In this document: one piece after another, positions 7,249 through 16,439 of the stretch
How the letters are laid out: each line of letters begins with the position of its first letter
How positions within the stretch are numbered: position 1 is the first letter of the stretch
DNA from: Sphingomonadaceae bacterium
GTDB taxonomy: Bacteria > Pseudomonadota > Alphaproteobacteria > Sphingomonadales > Sphingomonadaceae
Direction of reading: 5' to 3'
Assembly: GCA_947476425.1 (NCBI GenBank)
Contig: CANJQJ010000030.1
Location: forward strand, 1-36,550
DNA: 36,550 nt
Made by a program: the position numbers and the translations under genes
The notes under the pieces: generated by a model
What the model saw: only the letters and a program-made list of their open reading frames with translations
What the model was told of the DNA's origin: nothing
Database searches by the model: none

Positions 7249-8621
7249 GCGATCGCCGCCTCGTAGAGCCTCGCATCGCCGACGGCCTCGCCATGCCACG
7301 CCGGATCGGCGCGATCTTCGCCTTGTCGTTCGGCACCACAGTGATCGCGATCGACGGCGGCATTCCCAATGTCGCGCTGCCCACCATTGCCCATTCGCTC
7401 GGCATCGCGCCCTCGGCGGCGGTGCTGATCGTCACCGTCTACCAACTCGTCCTGGTGATGACGATGCTACCGCTGGCGGCGCTCGGCGATCGAATCGGCC
7501 ACCGCAAGATCTACCTCGGTGGCCTCGCGATCTTCGCTGCCGGCAGCATGGTCGTCCTGTTCGCCAAGAGCCTGCCAATGCTCCTCGCAGTGCGTGCATT
7601 CCAGGCGATCGGCGCTGCCGGGATGCTCGGCGTGATGGCGGCGATGGTTCGCGGCATCTATCCTTCGCGCGGGCTCGGTCGCGGTCTCGGCATCAACAGC
7701 GTCGTCGTCACCAGCGCCTCGACGCTCGCCCCAACGATCGGCGGCATCGTCATCGGCCACGCGCCCTGGCCGTGGATTTTCGCGGCGGCGATGCCCTTCG
7801 CGCTCGCCGCGCTGGCGATGGGGCGCCTGCTCCCAGCGCCCGAACCGCGGCCGGGCCCCTATGACATCAAGGGCGCGCTGCTCTTCGCGACGACCTTCTT
7901 CCTCGTCTTCGCCGGGATCGAAAGCGCCACCCACGGCGGCCCGCTTGCAGTTTCCGCGATCGTCACTTTTGTCGGCATCGGCTTCGGCATCGTCTTCGTT
8001 CGCCGCGAACTCCGCAGCGAAACGCCGATCCTCCCGGTCGACCTGCTCAAGCGCCCGCCGCTCGCATTGGCCGCCAGCGGATCGCAATTCGCTTATATCG
8101 CCTTGATGCTGCTCCTGCTGTCGATGCCGTTCCGCCTCCAGCATGGCTATGGCTTTTCCTCGACCGAGGTCGGCGCGATGATTTCCGCCTGGCCAATGTC
8201 GATGATCATCGCGGCCCCGCTCGCCGGCACCATGGCCGATCGCTATCCGGCGTCGATCCTCGGCGGCATCGGCATGACTGTCGCAGTCGGCGCGCTGCTG
8301 TTGCTCGCCTGGCTGCCGGCGCATCCAAGCCATTTCGATCTCGTCTGGCGGCTCGCGCTGAGCGGCCTCGGCTTCGGCTTCTTCCTCTCGCCCAATGCCC
8401 GCATGATCATCGGCGCCGCACCGCGCGAACGCGCTGCCGCCGCAGGCGGGCTGATCGCCACCAATCGCTTTGCCGGCCAGACGCTGGGCGCAACGCTCAC
8501 CGCGATCCTGCTCGCGCTCGGGCTTGGCGATGGCAGCGTGCCGATGCTGGTCGCGGCGGGGCTTGCCGCACTGGCTGGGCTGCTGAGCGTGGTCCGCCTG
8601 CATCCGGGGTTCGTGGCCTGA
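7245..8621 (+). CDS. MFS transporter, DHA2-like drug:proton antiporter
   Basis: A 458-residue multi-pass inner-membrane transporter. The first helix ends in the sequence TTVIAIDGGIPNVALPTIA, close to the motif D1 region typical of drug:H+ antiporters with 14 helices. The loop LAALGDRIGHRKIYLGG is the major-facilitator motif A. The rest is a run of hydrophobic segments to the C-terminus. Family resemblance is to the QacA/SmvA/EmrB group; the substrate is unknown. ATG 7245 overlaps the duplicated stop of the uvrD tail (ATGA), so translation may be coupled. The frame stays open far upstream inside uvrD, but that part is an out-of-frame shadow with no transporter features. Confidence 0.88.
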   Translation: MSDRRLVEPRIADGLAMPRRIGAIFALSFGTTVIAIDGGIPNVALPTIAHSLGIAPSAAVLIVTVYQLVLVMTMLPLAALGDRIGHRKIYLGGLAIFAAGSMVVLFAKSLPMLLAVRAFQAIGAAGMLGVMAAMVRGIYPSRGLGRGLGINSVVVTSASTLAPTIGGIVIGHAPWPWIFAAAMPFALAALAMGRLLPAPEPRPGPYDIKGALLFATTFFLVFAGIESATHGGPLAVSAIVTFVGIGFGIVFVRRELRSETPILPVDLLKRPPLALAASGSQFAYIALMLLLLSMPFRLQHGYGFSSTEVGAMISAWPMSMIIAAPLAGTMADRYPASILGGIGMTVAVGALLLLAWLPAHPSHFDLVWRLALSGLGFGFFLSPNARMIIGAAPRERAAAAGGLIATNRFAGQTLGATLTAILLALGLGDGSVPMLVAAGLAALAGLLSVVRLHPGFVA

Positions 8622-8622
8622 T

Positions 8623-8638
8623 CCGTCTCGACGGATAT
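8623..8638. other. Small hairpin after the first MFS gene
   Basis: ATCCGT-CTCG-ACGGAT forms a 6-bp stem with a 4-base loop directly after the stop codon. There is no T-run, so a factor-independent terminator is not supported. It may still define the 3' end of the uvrD-MFS transcript. The remaining bases to 8706 show no other structure. Confidence 0.35.
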
Positions 8639-8706
8639 CCCCGCTTTCCACGCCCGAAGAAATCTACCGCTTGGCGCAGCGCTTCCGCCCGGTCCATAGC
8701 TTGGCC

Positions 8707-9960
8707 ATGACCACCCAGCACCCGCTTCGCGCCTTTCCCAACCTCCGCTATTACCTGATGTCGCGCCTCACGGCGACGCTGGCGCAGAACGCGATGGTCG
8801 TGGTGATCGGCTGGCAAGTCTATGACATCGCCCGCCGGACGATGGATACCAAGAACGCTGCCTTCCAGCTCGGCTTGGTCGGCGTCGCGCAATTCCTGCC
8901 GCTGCTGTTGCTCACGTTGTTCGCTGGCTGGACCGCCGATCGGCTCGATCGACGCTGGATCGTCCGCGTCGCGCTTGCGCTGCAACTGGGCTGCGCGCTC
9001 GCGCTCGCGCTGCTCAACCTGCACGGGCTGATCTCGCTGCCAGCCTTGTTCACGGTGGCGATGATGCTCGGCGTCTCGCGCGCCTTCGCGATGCCGGCGC
9101 TGCAGGCGCTCGCCCCCAACCTCGTTCCCCAGGCCGTGCTTCCGCGTGCGATCGCCTTGAGCTCGATCGCCTGGCAGGTCGGCGCGATCCTCGGCCCGGC
9201 GGCGGGCGGCTATCTCTATGCCGCCGGGCTGTCCCTGCCCTATCTGGTCGCGACCGGCCTGTTCGCGATCTCACTGATCGGCCTGATGCTGATCGGCCCC
9301 GTCCCGCGCAGCTCGATCGCCTCGACCGCCAACCCGTGGCGGCAGATGGTCGAGGGGCTGAGCTACGTCCGCAACAACCGGCTGGTGCTCGGCGCGATCT
9401 CGCTCGATCTCTTCGCGGTACTGCTCGGCGGAGCGACCGCGATGCTGCCAATCTATGCGCGCGACATCCTCAAGGTCGGCCCCGAAGGCCTCGGCCACCT
9501 GCGAGCCGCGCCGGCGATCGGCGCTGCCGCCACTGCGCTGTGGCTCAGCATCAAGCCGCTCAAGCATAATGTCGGCCCCAAGATGCTCTCCGGCGTGGCG
9601 GTGTTCGGCGTTGCGACGATCGTCTTCGGCCTGTCGCGCTCGATGCCGCTGTCGCTCGCCTGCCTCACCTTGCTCGGGATCGGCGACATGATCTCGGTGT
9701 TCGTCCGCCAGTCGCTGATCCAGATCTATACCCCCGATGCGATGCGAGGTCGCGTCGGGGCCGTGAGTTCGCTATTCATATCGGGCTCGAACGAACTGGG
9801 CGAAGCGGAGTCGGGATTTCTGGCCGCGCTGATCGGCCCCGTCGCGGCGGTCGTCGGAGGCGGCGTCGGCGCGGTGGTGGTGACGGTGCTGTGGAATCGC
9901 TGGTTTCCGGAAATTCGCAACGCCCGGACATTCGATCCGCCCGCCAGACTGGACCAATAG
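8707..9960 (+). CDS. MFS transporter, EntS-like (MFS_3 type)
   Basis: A 417-residue multi-pass permease. N-terminal motifs are LRYYLMSRLTATLAQNAMVV and VIGWQVYD, as in the enterobactin-exporter-like MFS_3 family. FAGWTADRLDRRWI is the motif A loop after helix 2. The second half begins with a RQMVEGLSYVRNNRLVLGAI segment characteristic of this family. The substrate cannot be told from sequence; an exported metabolite is likely. ATG 8707 was chosen for the standard N-terminus; a TTG at 8671 in frame would add twelve residues. No clear Shine-Dalgarno precedes it. cysK follows after 33 bases and may share the transcript. Confidence 0.85.
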   Translation: MTTQHPLRAFPNLRYYLMSRLTATLAQNAMVVVIGWQVYDIARRTMDTKNAAFQLGLVGVAQFLPLLLLTLFAGWTADRLDRRWIVRVALALQLGCALALALLNLHGLISLPALFTVAMMLGVSRAFAMPALQALAPNLVPQAVLPRAIALSSIAWQVGAILGPAAGGYLYAAGLSLPYLVATGLFAISLIGLMLIGPVPRSSIASTANPWRQMVEGLSYVRNNRLVLGAISLDLFAVLLGGATAMLPIYARDILKVGPEGLGHLRAAPAIGAAATALWLSIKPLKHNVGPKMLSGVAVFGVATIVFGLSRSMPLSLACLTLLGIGDMISVFVRQSLIQIYTPDAMRGRVGAVSSLFISGSNELGEAESGFLAALIGPVAAVVGGGVGAVVVTVLWNRWFPEIRNARTFDPPARLDQ

Positions 9961-9993
9961 GCTTCGATCCAAGATATTACGGGAGAAAAGACG

Positions 9994-10911
9994 ATGAAGG
10001 CAGCCAACATCCTCGCCACGATCGGCAACACCCCCCACATCCGGATGAGCCGGATGTTCGGCAATGCCGAAGTCTGGGTGAAATCGGAACGCGCCAACCC
10101 CGGCGCATCGATCAAGGATCGCATCGCGCTTGCGATGATCGAGGCGGCGGAAGCCTCCGGCGATCTCAAGCCCGGCGGCACGATCATCGAGCCGACCTCG
10201 GGAAATACCGGGATCGGGCTCGCGATGGTGGCGGCGGTCAAGGGCTACAAGCTCGTCCTCGTCATGCCCGAATCGATGTCGCTCGAACGCCGCCGGCTGA
10301 TGCTGGCCTATGGCGCAACCTTCGATCTCACCCCGCGCGAAAAGGGCATGAAGGGCGCGATCGAGCGAGCGCTCGAGCTGGTTGCCAGCACCCCGAATTC
10401 CTGGATGCCGCAGCAGTTCGAGAACCCGGCCAATATCGACGTGCATGTGAAGACCACCGCCGAGGAGATCTTCGCGGATTTCAAGGATAGCCCGATCGAC
10501 GTGCTGATCACCGGCGTCGGCACCGGCGGCCACATCACCGGCGCCGCGCAGGTGCTCAAGGCGCGCTGGCCCGGGCTCAAGGTGTATGCAGTCGAGCCGA
10601 CGCTGTCGCCAGTCATCTCCGGCGGCGCCCCCGGCCCGCACCCGATCCAGGGCATCGGCGCTGGGTTTGTTCCGGCCAATCTCCACACCCAGCTGCTCGA
10701 CGGGGTGATCCAGGTAGATCCCGCCGACGCCAAGGAATATGCCCGCCGCGCCGCGCGCGAGGAAGGCATCCTCGTCGGCATCTCGTCGGGCGCAACCCTC
10801 GCCGCGATCGCGCAGAAACTCCCCGACCTCGCCCCCAACGCCCGCGTGTTGGGGTTCAACTACGACACCGGCGAACGCTACCTCTCGGTCCCCGACTTCC
10901 TGCCGGAGTGA
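9994..10911 (+). CDS. cysK: Cysteine synthase A (O-acetylserine sulfhydrylase)
   Basis: A 305-residue PLP enzyme making L-cysteine from O-acetylserine and sulfide in the cytoplasm. The PLP lysine is Lys41 in PGASIKDR. The substrate loop is [12 protein letters not shown]. The phosphate-binding glycine loop is [11 protein letters not shown], and the C-terminal half has [10 protein letters not shown]. Length matches CysK (about 300-325). The Shine-Dalgarno GGGAGA lies about 8 bases before ATG 9994. It could be CysM instead, but the overall motif set favours CysK. It is the last gene before a repeat-rich convergent junction with pyrG. Confidence 0.93.
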   Translation: MKAANILATIGNTPHIRMSRMFGNAEVWVKSERANPGASIKDRIALAMIEAAEASGDLKPGGTIIEPTSGNTGIGLAMVAAVKGYKLVLVMPESMSLERRRLMLAYGATFDLTPREKGMKGAIERALELVASTPNSWMPQQFENPANIDVHVKTTAEEIFADFKDSPIDVLITGVGTGGHITGAAQVLKARWPGLKVYAVEPTLSPVISGGAPGPHPIQGIGAGFVPANLHTQLLDGVIQVDPADAKEYARRAAREEGILVGISSGATLAAIAQKLPDLAPNARVLGFNYDTGERYLSVPDFLPE

Positions 10912-10948
10912 GGGGAGTCAGGCTGCCCTCCCTGCAAGGTGAGGGACT

Positions 10949-11087
10949 GCCCGACAAGACTCCCCTCCCTGGCAGGGAGGGGTTGGGGGTGGGTCGAACC
11001 TCTCGGCTGGAAGTGAGGAGTCCTTTGGCGCGCAGACGCGCGCACCCACCCCAGCCCCTCCCTAGTCAGGGAGGGGAGTTGTCGGCC
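10949..11087. repeat. Long GC-rich inverted repeat between cysK and pyrG
   Basis: Two 34-base arms (10961-10994 and 11044-11077) are imperfect reverse complements. Each is itself built of CCCTCCC and GGGAGGG blocks around a short centre, followed by a G-rich GGGGGTGGG tail. Similarity extends outward through a CCGACAA motif on both sides. The spacer is about 49 bases. The structure is that of a dispersed palindromic repeat or BIME-like unit, and it sits at a convergent gene end. A shorter relative (26633-26656) follows lexA. The unmarked rest of the 10912-11232 gap has no gene. Confidence 0.75.
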
Positions 11088-11153
11088 ACACACCCCCAAA
11101 ACCCCAAAATCGCCGCTACGGCTATCAAGAGCCTCTCTGAGAGGAATTTGCAT

Positions 11154-11179
11154 TTTTTGGCTACCCGTCTAGCCAAAAA
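11154..11179. repeat. Perfect 10-bp inverted repeat in the cysK-pyrG gap
   Basis: TTTTTGGCTA (11154-11163) and TAGCCAAAAA (11170-11179) pair perfectly around CCCGTC. T-tracts lie on the 5' arm and A-tracts on the 3' arm in either direction, the reverse of the A-stem-T layout of an intrinsic terminator. A further T-run (GGATTTTT) follows on the plus strand. The function could be transcript-end protection or protein binding. Confidence 0.6.
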
Positions 11180-11232
11180 GGATTTTTCGCGCTCCTGGAC
11201 AGGTCCAGGGCCCGCCCAGCCCTATTCGCAGG

Positions 11233-12867
11233 TCAGACCAACCGGCTCTGGCGCAGTGCGGCGGCGATGAAGCTCGCGAACAGCGGATGCGGATCGAAGG
11301 GTTTCGATTTCAGCTCCGGGTGAAACTGCACGCCGACGAACCACGGATGATCCGGCCGCTCGACGACTTCGGGCAGCTGGCCGTCGGGCGACATACCCGA
11401 AAACACCAGCCCGCCCTTCTCGAGCGGCTCCTTGTAGTGAACGTTGACCTCGTAGCGATGGCGGTGGCGCTCCGAAATGTCGGCCTCGCCGTAGATCGAT
11501 GCCGCATGGCTGTTGCCGGTCAGGTGCGCCGGATAGGCGCCAAGCCGCATCGTGCCGCCCATGTCGCCGCCCTGCTCGCGCTTCTGGATGCCCTCGGCTG
11601 ACATCCATTCGGTGATCAGGCCGATGACCGGCTCGGCGGTCGGGCCGAATTCGGTGGTTGAGGCGCCTGCGATACCGGCGGTATTCCGCGCTCCCTCGAT
11701 GCATGCCATCTGCATGCCGAGGCAGATCCCGAAATAGGGAACCTTGCGTTCGCGGGCGAACTGGACGCTGGCGATCTTGCCTTCGGAGCCGCGTTCGCCG
11801 AACCCGCCGGGAACGAGGATCGCATGCATCGGCTCGAGCTGTGCGGCAACCTTGTCGGCGTCCTGCTCGAACAGTTCGGCGTCGAGCCAGCGGATCTGGA
11901 CCTTGACCCGGTTCGCAATTCCGCCGTGGACCAGCGCTTCCTGGAGCGACTTGTAAGCGTCAGGAAGCCCGACATATTTGCCGACGACGCCGATCGTGAC
12001 CTCGCCCTCGGGATTGTCGATCCGGTCCATGATATCGATCCAGCGGTCGAGCTTCGGCTCCGGCGCGTCGGTGATGTTGAACGCTTCGAGCACTGCCTGG
12101 TCGAGGCCCTCGGCATGATATTGCAACGGCACCGCGTAGATCGATTTCGCGTCGAGCGCGGGGATCACGGCTTCCTTGGCGACATTGCAGAACAGCGCGA
12201 TCTTGGCGCGATCGCTCTCCGGCACCGGGCGCTCGCAGCGGCAGACCAGCACGTCGGGCTGGATGCCGAGCGAGGTCAGTTCGCGAACGCTGTGCTGGGT
12301 CGGTTTGGTCTTGAGCTCGCCGGCCGCAGCGATGAAGGGTACAAGCGTGACGTGGATGAAAACCGAATTGCCGCGCCCGAGATCGGCGCGCAGCTGGCGG
12401 ATCGCCTCGATGAACGGCAGCGATTCGATATCGCCGACGGTGCCGCCAATCTCGCACAGCACGAAATCGACGTCGTCGGTATCCGCGCGGGCAAATTCCT
12501 TGATCGCGTCGGTAACGTGCGGAATCACCTGCACGGTCGCGCCCAGATAGTCGCCGCGCCGTTCCTTGGCGATGATCTGCTGGTAGATCCGGCCTGAGGT
12601 GACGTTATCGGATTTGCGGCCCGCGACCCCGGTAAAGCGTTCATAATGGCCGAGATCGAGATCCGTCTCCGCGCCATCGTCGGTCACATAGACTTCGCCA
12701 TGCTGGTAAGGCGACATCGTGCCGGGATCGACGTTGAGATAGGGATCGAACTTGCGGATCCGCACGCTGTAGCCGCGCGCCTGCAGCAAAGCCGCGAGGC
12801 TCGCTGCCATGAGACCCTTGCCAAGCGAGGAGACCACGCCGCCGGTGATGAAAATGAACCGCGCCAT
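11233..12867 (-). CDS. pyrG: CTP synthase
   Basis: A 544-residue cytoplasmic enzyme converting UTP to CTP with ATP and glutamine. The N-terminal amidoligase begins [18 protein letters not shown] with the P-loop, followed by [20 protein letters not shown] and the [12 protein letters not shown] motif. The C-terminal glutaminase has nucleophile Cys in [12 protein letters not shown] and the His/Glu pair in [10 protein letters not shown]. Full length for the family. ATG 12867 is canonical, but the bases upstream on its strand are C/T-rich (CTCTCCTCCC) with no Shine-Dalgarno. It lies 97 bases after secG, with a stable hairpin between them. Confidence 0.97.
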   Translation of the reverse strand: MARFIFITGGVVSSLGKGLMAASLAALLQARGYSVRIRKFDPYLNVDPGTMSPYQHGEVYVTDDGAETDLDLGHYERFTGVAGRKSDNVTSGRIYQQIIAKERRGDYLGATVQVIPHVTDAIKEFARADTDDVDFVLCEIGGTVGDIESLPFIEAIRQLRADLGRGNSVFIHVTLVPFIAAAGELKTKPTQHSVRELTSLGIQPDVLVCRCERPVPESDRAKIALFCNVAKEAVIPALDAKSIYAVPLQYHAEGLDQAVLEAFNITDAPEPKLDRWIDIMDRIDNPEGEVTIGVVGKYVGLPDAYKSLQEALVHGGIANRVKVQIRWLDAELFEQDADKVAAQLEPMHAILVPGGFGERGSEGKIASVQFARERKVPYFGICLGMQMACIEGARNTAGIAGASTTEFGPTAEPVIGLITEWMSAEGIQKREQGGDMGGTMRLGAYPAHLTGNSHAASIYGEADISERHRHRYEVNVHYKEPLEKGGLVFSGMSPDGQLPEVVERPDHPWFVGVQFHPELKSKPFDPHPLFASFIAAALRQSRLV

Positions 12868-12898
12868 GGGAGGAGAGGCTTAATCCTGTAAGACGATC

Positions 12899-12928
12899 GA
12901 GGGCAAGGCGGCAAATCCGCCAGCCCTC
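12899..12928 (-). other. Hairpin in the secG-pyrG intergenic region
   Basis: GAGGGC-AA-GGCGG, loop CAAAT, CCGCC-A-GCCCTC forms an 11-bp GC-rich stem with a small internal loop. It lies 32 bases upstream of the pyrG ATG and 37 bases after the secG stop on the minus strand. No T-run follows it on that strand, so it is not a clear intrinsic terminator. It could partially separate or stabilise the two messages, or act as an attenuator. The rest of the gap holds nothing recognisable. Confidence 0.5.
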
Positions 12929-12964
12929 AATTAAGTTGTGGATGAAGTGCGATCGCCGCGCTGG

Positions 12965-13315
12965 TTATTGCGCGAGCGGCACCGATGTTCCGTTCGACGC
13001 CGGCGCGGCCGGGGCCGGTGCTGCCGGAGCGGCAGGCCCCGGGACCGGTGCGGTCTTGTGCACCAGCGAGGTATCGATCTTCTGCGGCGCATGCTGCACG
13101 CTGGCGACAGCGGCGAGGCCGATCGACATCACCACGAACAGCGCTGCGAGCACCGCAGTTGCCCGAGTGAGGAAATCCGCCGCGCCTCGCGCCGACATCA
13201 GGCCCGTGGGGCTTCCGCCCATGCCGAGCCCGCCGCCTTCCGAGCGCTGGACGAGAATCACGGCGACAAGTGCCGCGGCAATCAGGGCGTGGACGACGAG
13301 GAGGAACTGGAACAT
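12965..13315 (-). CDS. secG: Preprotein translocase subunit SecG
   Basis: A 116-residue inner-membrane component of the SecYEG channel. The first helix is in MFQFLLVVHALIAAALVAVI. The connecting loop LVQRSEGGGLGMGG and the LTRATAVLAALFVV start of helix 2 are the SecG signature. The C-terminal tail from about residue 85 is Ala/Pro-rich, of the kind seen in alphaproteobacterial SecG. It is located between tpiA and pyrG on the same strand. Confidence 0.93.
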   Translation of the reverse strand: MFQFLLVVHALIAAALVAVILVQRSEGGGLGMGGSPTGLMSARGAADFLTRATAVLAALFVVMSIGLAAVASVQHAPQKIDTSLVHKTAPVPGPAAPAAPAPAAPASNGTSVPLAQ

Positions 13316-13341
13316 GGGGTAGCTGCTTTCAATAATTCAAA

Positions 13342-13442
13342 CCGCTCGTCCTGAGGAGGGGCTGAGCTTGTCGAAGACCCGTCTCGAAGGATCCTTCGAG
13401 ACGCCATTTCGACTTCGCTCAATCGCTCCTCAGGAAGAGCGG
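13342..13442. repeat. Palindromic dispersed repeat, copy 1 (secG-tpiA gap)
   Basis: A 101-base imperfect palindrome. It opens with CCGCTCGTCCTGAGGAGG and ends with the complementary CTCCTCAGGAAGAGCGG. The inner arms contain CTGAGCTTGTCGA and an inner stem CGTCTCGAAGGATCCTTCGAGACG. A second copy sits at 18984-19096. Both lie after gene ends. It resembles the REP/BIME-like elements spread through sphingomonad genomes. Here it separates tpiA from secG. Confidence 0.82.
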
Positions 13443-13482
13443 CAAATGCTTGACCCGCCCTTAGACCAAGCCCGCACCACGT

Positions 13483-14232
13483 TCAACCGACAGCCGCGCC
13501 GCCCTCGATGATCGGCACGAACAGCGCCGCGGTCAGGCTCGCGCCGCCGACCAGCGCGCCATCGACATCAGCCACGGCGAGCAATTCGCGCGCATTGTCG
13601 GGCTTGACCGATCCGCCGTACAGGATCCGCACCTTCGCCCCCTCGCCGCCAAGCAGCCCGTTGAGCTTCGCGCGGATCGCTGCGTGCATCTCGGCGACAT
13701 CGGCAACCGAAGGCGTCCGCCCGGTGCCGATCGCCCAGACCGGCTCATAGGCGACCACCAGCGTCTCGCCGGTGCCAAGCGGCGGCACCGAGCCGGCGAG
13801 CTGGCCCTCGACCACCGCAAGCGCCGAACCAGCATCGCGCTCAGCCTCGGTCTCGCCGACGCAGACGATCGCAACCAGCCCCGCCGCGATCGCGGCCTCG
13901 GCCTTGGCGCGCACCTCGGCGTCGGTCTCATGCTGGTCGGTACGACGCTCGCTATGGCCGACGATCGCCAGCGTGGCGCCAGCCTCCCTGAGCAGATCGC
14001 CCGAAATACAGCCGGTATGCGCGCCCTTGACGGCGTGATGGCAATCCTGTCCGCCGATCGCCAGGCCGGGCTGGCGTTGAACCGCAGGTGCGATCAGCGT
14101 GAACGGCGGGCAGATCGCGACATCGACGCCGGGATTGGCCTCGGCTGATGCAGCGATTCCATCAAGCTCGGCAAGAGCGCCAAGCGATCCGTTCATTTTC
14201 CAGTTGCCAGCGATCAGCTTTCGCAATGCCAT
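13483..14232 (-). CDS. tpiA: Triosephosphate isomerase
   Basis: A 249-residue TIM-barrel enzyme interconverting dihydroxyacetone phosphate and glyceraldehyde 3-phosphate. The active site is complete: Asn10 and Lys12 in AGNWKMNG, the catalytic His in [12 protein letters not shown], the catalytic Glu in [12 protein letters not shown], and the phosphate loop [14 protein letters not shown] 14232 was preferred over 14250 since it gives the canonical [14 protein letters not shown] start and has GGGGATC about 6 bases upstream. It is divergent from ppiD across a 263-base repeat-bearing gap. Confidence 0.95.
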   Translation of the reverse strand: MALRKLIAGNWKMNGSLGALAELDGIAASAEANPGVDVAICPPFTLIAPAVQRQPGLAIGGQDCHHAVKGAHTGCISGDLLREAGATLAIVGHSERRTDQHETDAEVRAKAEAAIAAGLVAIVCVGETEAERDAGSALAVVEGQLAGSVPPLGTGETLVVAYEPVWAIGTGRTPSVADVAEMHAAIRAKLNGLLGGEGAKVRILYGGSVKPDNARELLAVADVDGALVGGASLTAALFVPIIEGGAAVG

Positions 14233-14297
14233 TATTCGATCCCCTTGCATTTGGTCATTTGCGTCGTCCCACTTCCGTCATTCCCGCCTCCCCCCTT

Positions 14298-14391
14298 CGT
14301 CATCCCGACGAAAGTCGGGATCCAGGGGAGCCACAGGTCTAACGATCGTGCGAACACCGCAACGTGGATCCCGGCGTCCGCCGGGATGACG
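14298..14391. repeat. Composite REP-like element, intact 94-bp copy
   Basis: Two 27-base palindromic units face each other over a 40-base spacer. Unit 1 (14298-14324) has stem ATCCCGAC-GAAA-GTCGGGAT. Unit 2 (14365-14391) has stem ATCCCGGCG-TC-CGCCGGGAT. Both carry GTCATC outer and GGATCCA inner flanks. The same arrangement in reverse orientation occurs at the trpD-trpC junction, with the same 40-base spacer length and roughly 70% spacer identity by eye. A half copy lies at 18938-18964. The location is the tpiA/ppiD divergent gap. Degenerate half units extend to the left (14270-14297). Confidence 0.85.
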
Positions 14392-14429
14392 AAGTGTGAC
14401 CGTTCGCGAATGCCCTAGCCCCGTCGCGC

Positions 14430-14458
14430 TTGAAGGTGCAAGCCCGCGCCTTTATGGC
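14430..14458 (+). promoter_or_regulatory. Candidate sigma-70 promoter for ppiD-trpE
   Basis: TTGAAG (14430-14435) and TATGGC (14453-14458) are separated by 17 bases and lie about 40 bases before the ppiD ATG. Two consensus-like hexamers at ideal spacing support it. It has no other corroboration. Confidence 0.4.
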
Positions 14459-14495
14459 GTTGCCACCAAAGAAGTCGAAGAGGGCCTGAACACAC

Positions 14496-16439
14496 ATGAT
14501 CCGCTTTTTCCGCCGCGCGCTTTCCTCATGGATCGTGCTTGGCCTCTTCGCCCTCATCATGATCGCTTTCATCGTGACTGGCGTCGGCACCCCGAGCAGC
14601 ATCGGCAACCTCGCCGGAGCGTCGAGCGACATGATCGCCAAGATTGGCGGCGAGAAGCTCAACGTCGGCGAAGTCAACCAGCGGATCGAGGTCGCGCTCC
14701 AGAATGTCCGGCAGAAACAGCCCGAACTCCAGATGCCGACCTTCATCAAGCAGGGCGGCGCCGATCAGGTCATCGACCAGCTGGTCGCGGCGCGCGCGCT
14801 CGAAATCTGGGCGCGCCAGCACGGCATCGGCGCAAGCAAGCGCCTCGTCGATGGCGACATTGCCAGCATCCAGGCGTTCCACGGCCCTACCGGCGATTTC
14901 GACGAAAGCGTGTTCCGCGGCTATCTCGCCCAGAAGCGCATCACCGAAGCGCAGGTTCGCCGCGATCTCTATGGCGATGCGGTCCGCCGCCAGCTGCTGA
15001 TCCCGGTGACCAGCGGCAATCGCGTGCCCTCAGCACTGGTCATGCCCTATGCGTCGCTGATGCTCGAGACGCGCCACGGCGCGATCGGCATCGTGCCGAC
15101 TGCGGCGATCGCCCCCGGCGCCAAGCCGACCGACGGCGATCTCAACGCCTATTACGGCCGCAACCTTGCGCAATACACGCAGCCAGAGCGTCGGGTGATT
15201 CGCTATGCGCTGATCAGCAAGGACCAGCTCGCCGCGCTGCCGAAGCCGAGCGATGCCGAGATCAAGACCTTCTACGACGCCAACGCCACGCTCTACGGCG
15301 GCAGTGAAACCCGAACCTTCTCGCAGGTCGTGCTGCCGGACGAGGCAGCGGCCAAGGCGCTCGCCGCCAAGGTCAAGGCCGGCACCAGCTTCGCGGATGC
15401 CGCGCAGTCGGCTGGCTTCACCGCCAAGGACACGGCGATCGGTCCGCAGACCCGCGCGCAGATTACCAGCCTCGCGACGCCGGCAATCGCCGATGCCGCT
15501 TTCGCAGCGCCAGCCGGAGGAACAACCGCCCCGCTCAAGTCGGCGCTTGGCTGGCACCTCCTCCATGTCGATGCGATTCACACCGCCAATGCCCGCTCGC
15601 TCGCGTCGGTTCATGACGAGATCGCCGCTTCGCTCGGCAAGCAGAAAGTCGACGAGGCAATCGCCGACCTCGTCGCGAGCATCGACGACGAGATCAGCGA
15701 CGGCTCCAGCTTCGACGATGTCGTGAAGAAGCACGCCCTCAAGGTGGTCACCAGCCCGCCGGTGGATTCGCGCGGCCAGGGCCCCGACGCCAAGGGACCG
15801 CTTGGCGATCCGACGCTCCAGGTATTGCTCAAGACCGCATTCGAAGCTTCGCCCGACGATGATCCCACCGTCGAGACGATCGGCAATGGCGCGCTTCACG
15901 CCTTGCTCAAGCTCGGCAAGGTGATCCCGGCCGCCCCGCTTCCGCTTGCTGCGATTCGCGATCGTGTCGCCGCCGATTTCGAGCATGAGCGCGCTTTCCA
16001 GGCGGCTCGCGCGATCGGCCAGGCGATAATCGCCAAGGCCAATGCCGGCGTTCCGCTCGCCAAGGCGATTGCGGATTCCGGGCTCAGGCTTCCGCCGCCC
16101 CAGCCCGCCGGTGGCCGCCAGCTCGACATCATGCAGGCCGGCGGCCGCGTGCCGCCGCCGCTCGCGCTGATGTTCGGCATGAAGAAGGGCACCGCGCGCC
16201 TCCTCGAAGCGCCCAACAATGCGGGCTGGTTCGTGGTCAAGCTCGACACCGTCGAGCCGGGCGATGCCAAGACCGCTCCTGGCCTCGTCGAGGCGAGCCG
16301 CAGCCAGTTCGGCGAGATGATCTCGCAGGAATATGCCGAGCAGTTCGCCAATGCGATCCAGGACAGCACTGGCGTGTTGCGCAACAATGCAGCGATCGCG
16401 CATCTCAAGGCCCAGCTCTCGGGTTCCGGGCCCCAGTGA
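14496..16439 (+). CDS. ppiD: Peptidyl-prolyl isomerase, PpiD/SurA-type periplasmic chaperone
   Basis: A 647-residue membrane-anchored folding factor. It has a short cytoplasmic start MIRFFRRALSSW, one membrane helix at about residues 11-30 and a periplasmic SurA_N-like region (VNQRIEVALQNVRQ). A parvulin-like PPIase segment lies around residues 265-365 (SQVVLPDEAAAKALAAKV, GTSFADAA, GWHLLHVDAI). The C-terminal domain resembles PpiD. Length is close to E. coli PpiD (623). It assists outer-membrane and secreted proteins leaving the Sec channel. The parvulin catalytic residues look poorly conserved, so it may be mainly a chaperone. Its stop overlaps the GTG start of trpE. Confidence 0.88.
   Translation: MIRFFRRALSSWIVLGLFALIMIAFIVTGVGTPSSIGNLAGASSDMIAKIGGEKLNVGEVNQRIEVALQNVRQKQPELQMPTFIKQGGADQVIDQLVAARALEIWARQHGIGASKRLVDGDIASIQAFHGPTGDFDESVFRGYLAQKRITEAQVRRDLYGDAVRRQLLIPVTSGNRVPSALVMPYASLMLETRHGAIGIVPTAAIAPGAKPTDGDLNAYYGRNLAQYTQPERRVIRYALISKDQLAALPKPSDAEIKTFYDANATLYGGSETRTFSQVVLPDEAAAKALAAKVKAGTSFADAAQSAGFTAKDTAIGPQTRAQITSLATPAIADAAFAAPAGGTTAPLKSALGWHLLHVDAIHTANARSLASVHDEIAASLGKQKVDEAIADLVASIDDEISDGSSFDDVVKKHALKVVTSPPVDSRGQGPDAKGPLGDPTLQVLLKTAFEASPDDDPTVETIGNGALHALLKLGKVIPAAPLPLAAIRDRVAADFEHERAFQAARAIGQAIIAKANAGVPLAKAIADSGLRLPPPQPAGGRQLDIMQAGGRVPPPLALMFGMKKGTARLLEAPNNAGWFVVKLDTVEPGDAKTAPGLVEASRSQFGEMISQEYAEQFANAIQDSTGVLRNNAAIAHLKAQLSGSGPQ

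Noticed and set aside
7467-8651. 394-codon minus-strand ORF opposite the first MFS gene
   Set aside because: The composition (His, Arg, Glu, Asp mixture) is typical of the complement of membrane-protein codons; no signature or ribosome-binding site.
11154-11179. Intrinsic terminator for cysK or pyrG
   Set aside because: The stem has T on its 5' side and A on its 3' side in both directions, the opposite of an intrinsic terminator; kept only as an inverted repeat.
15030-16403. 457-codon minus-strand ORF inside ppiD
   Set aside because: High-GC antisense shadow; the plus strand encodes a coherent chaperone and the antisense peptide is Arg/Gly-rich with no motif.
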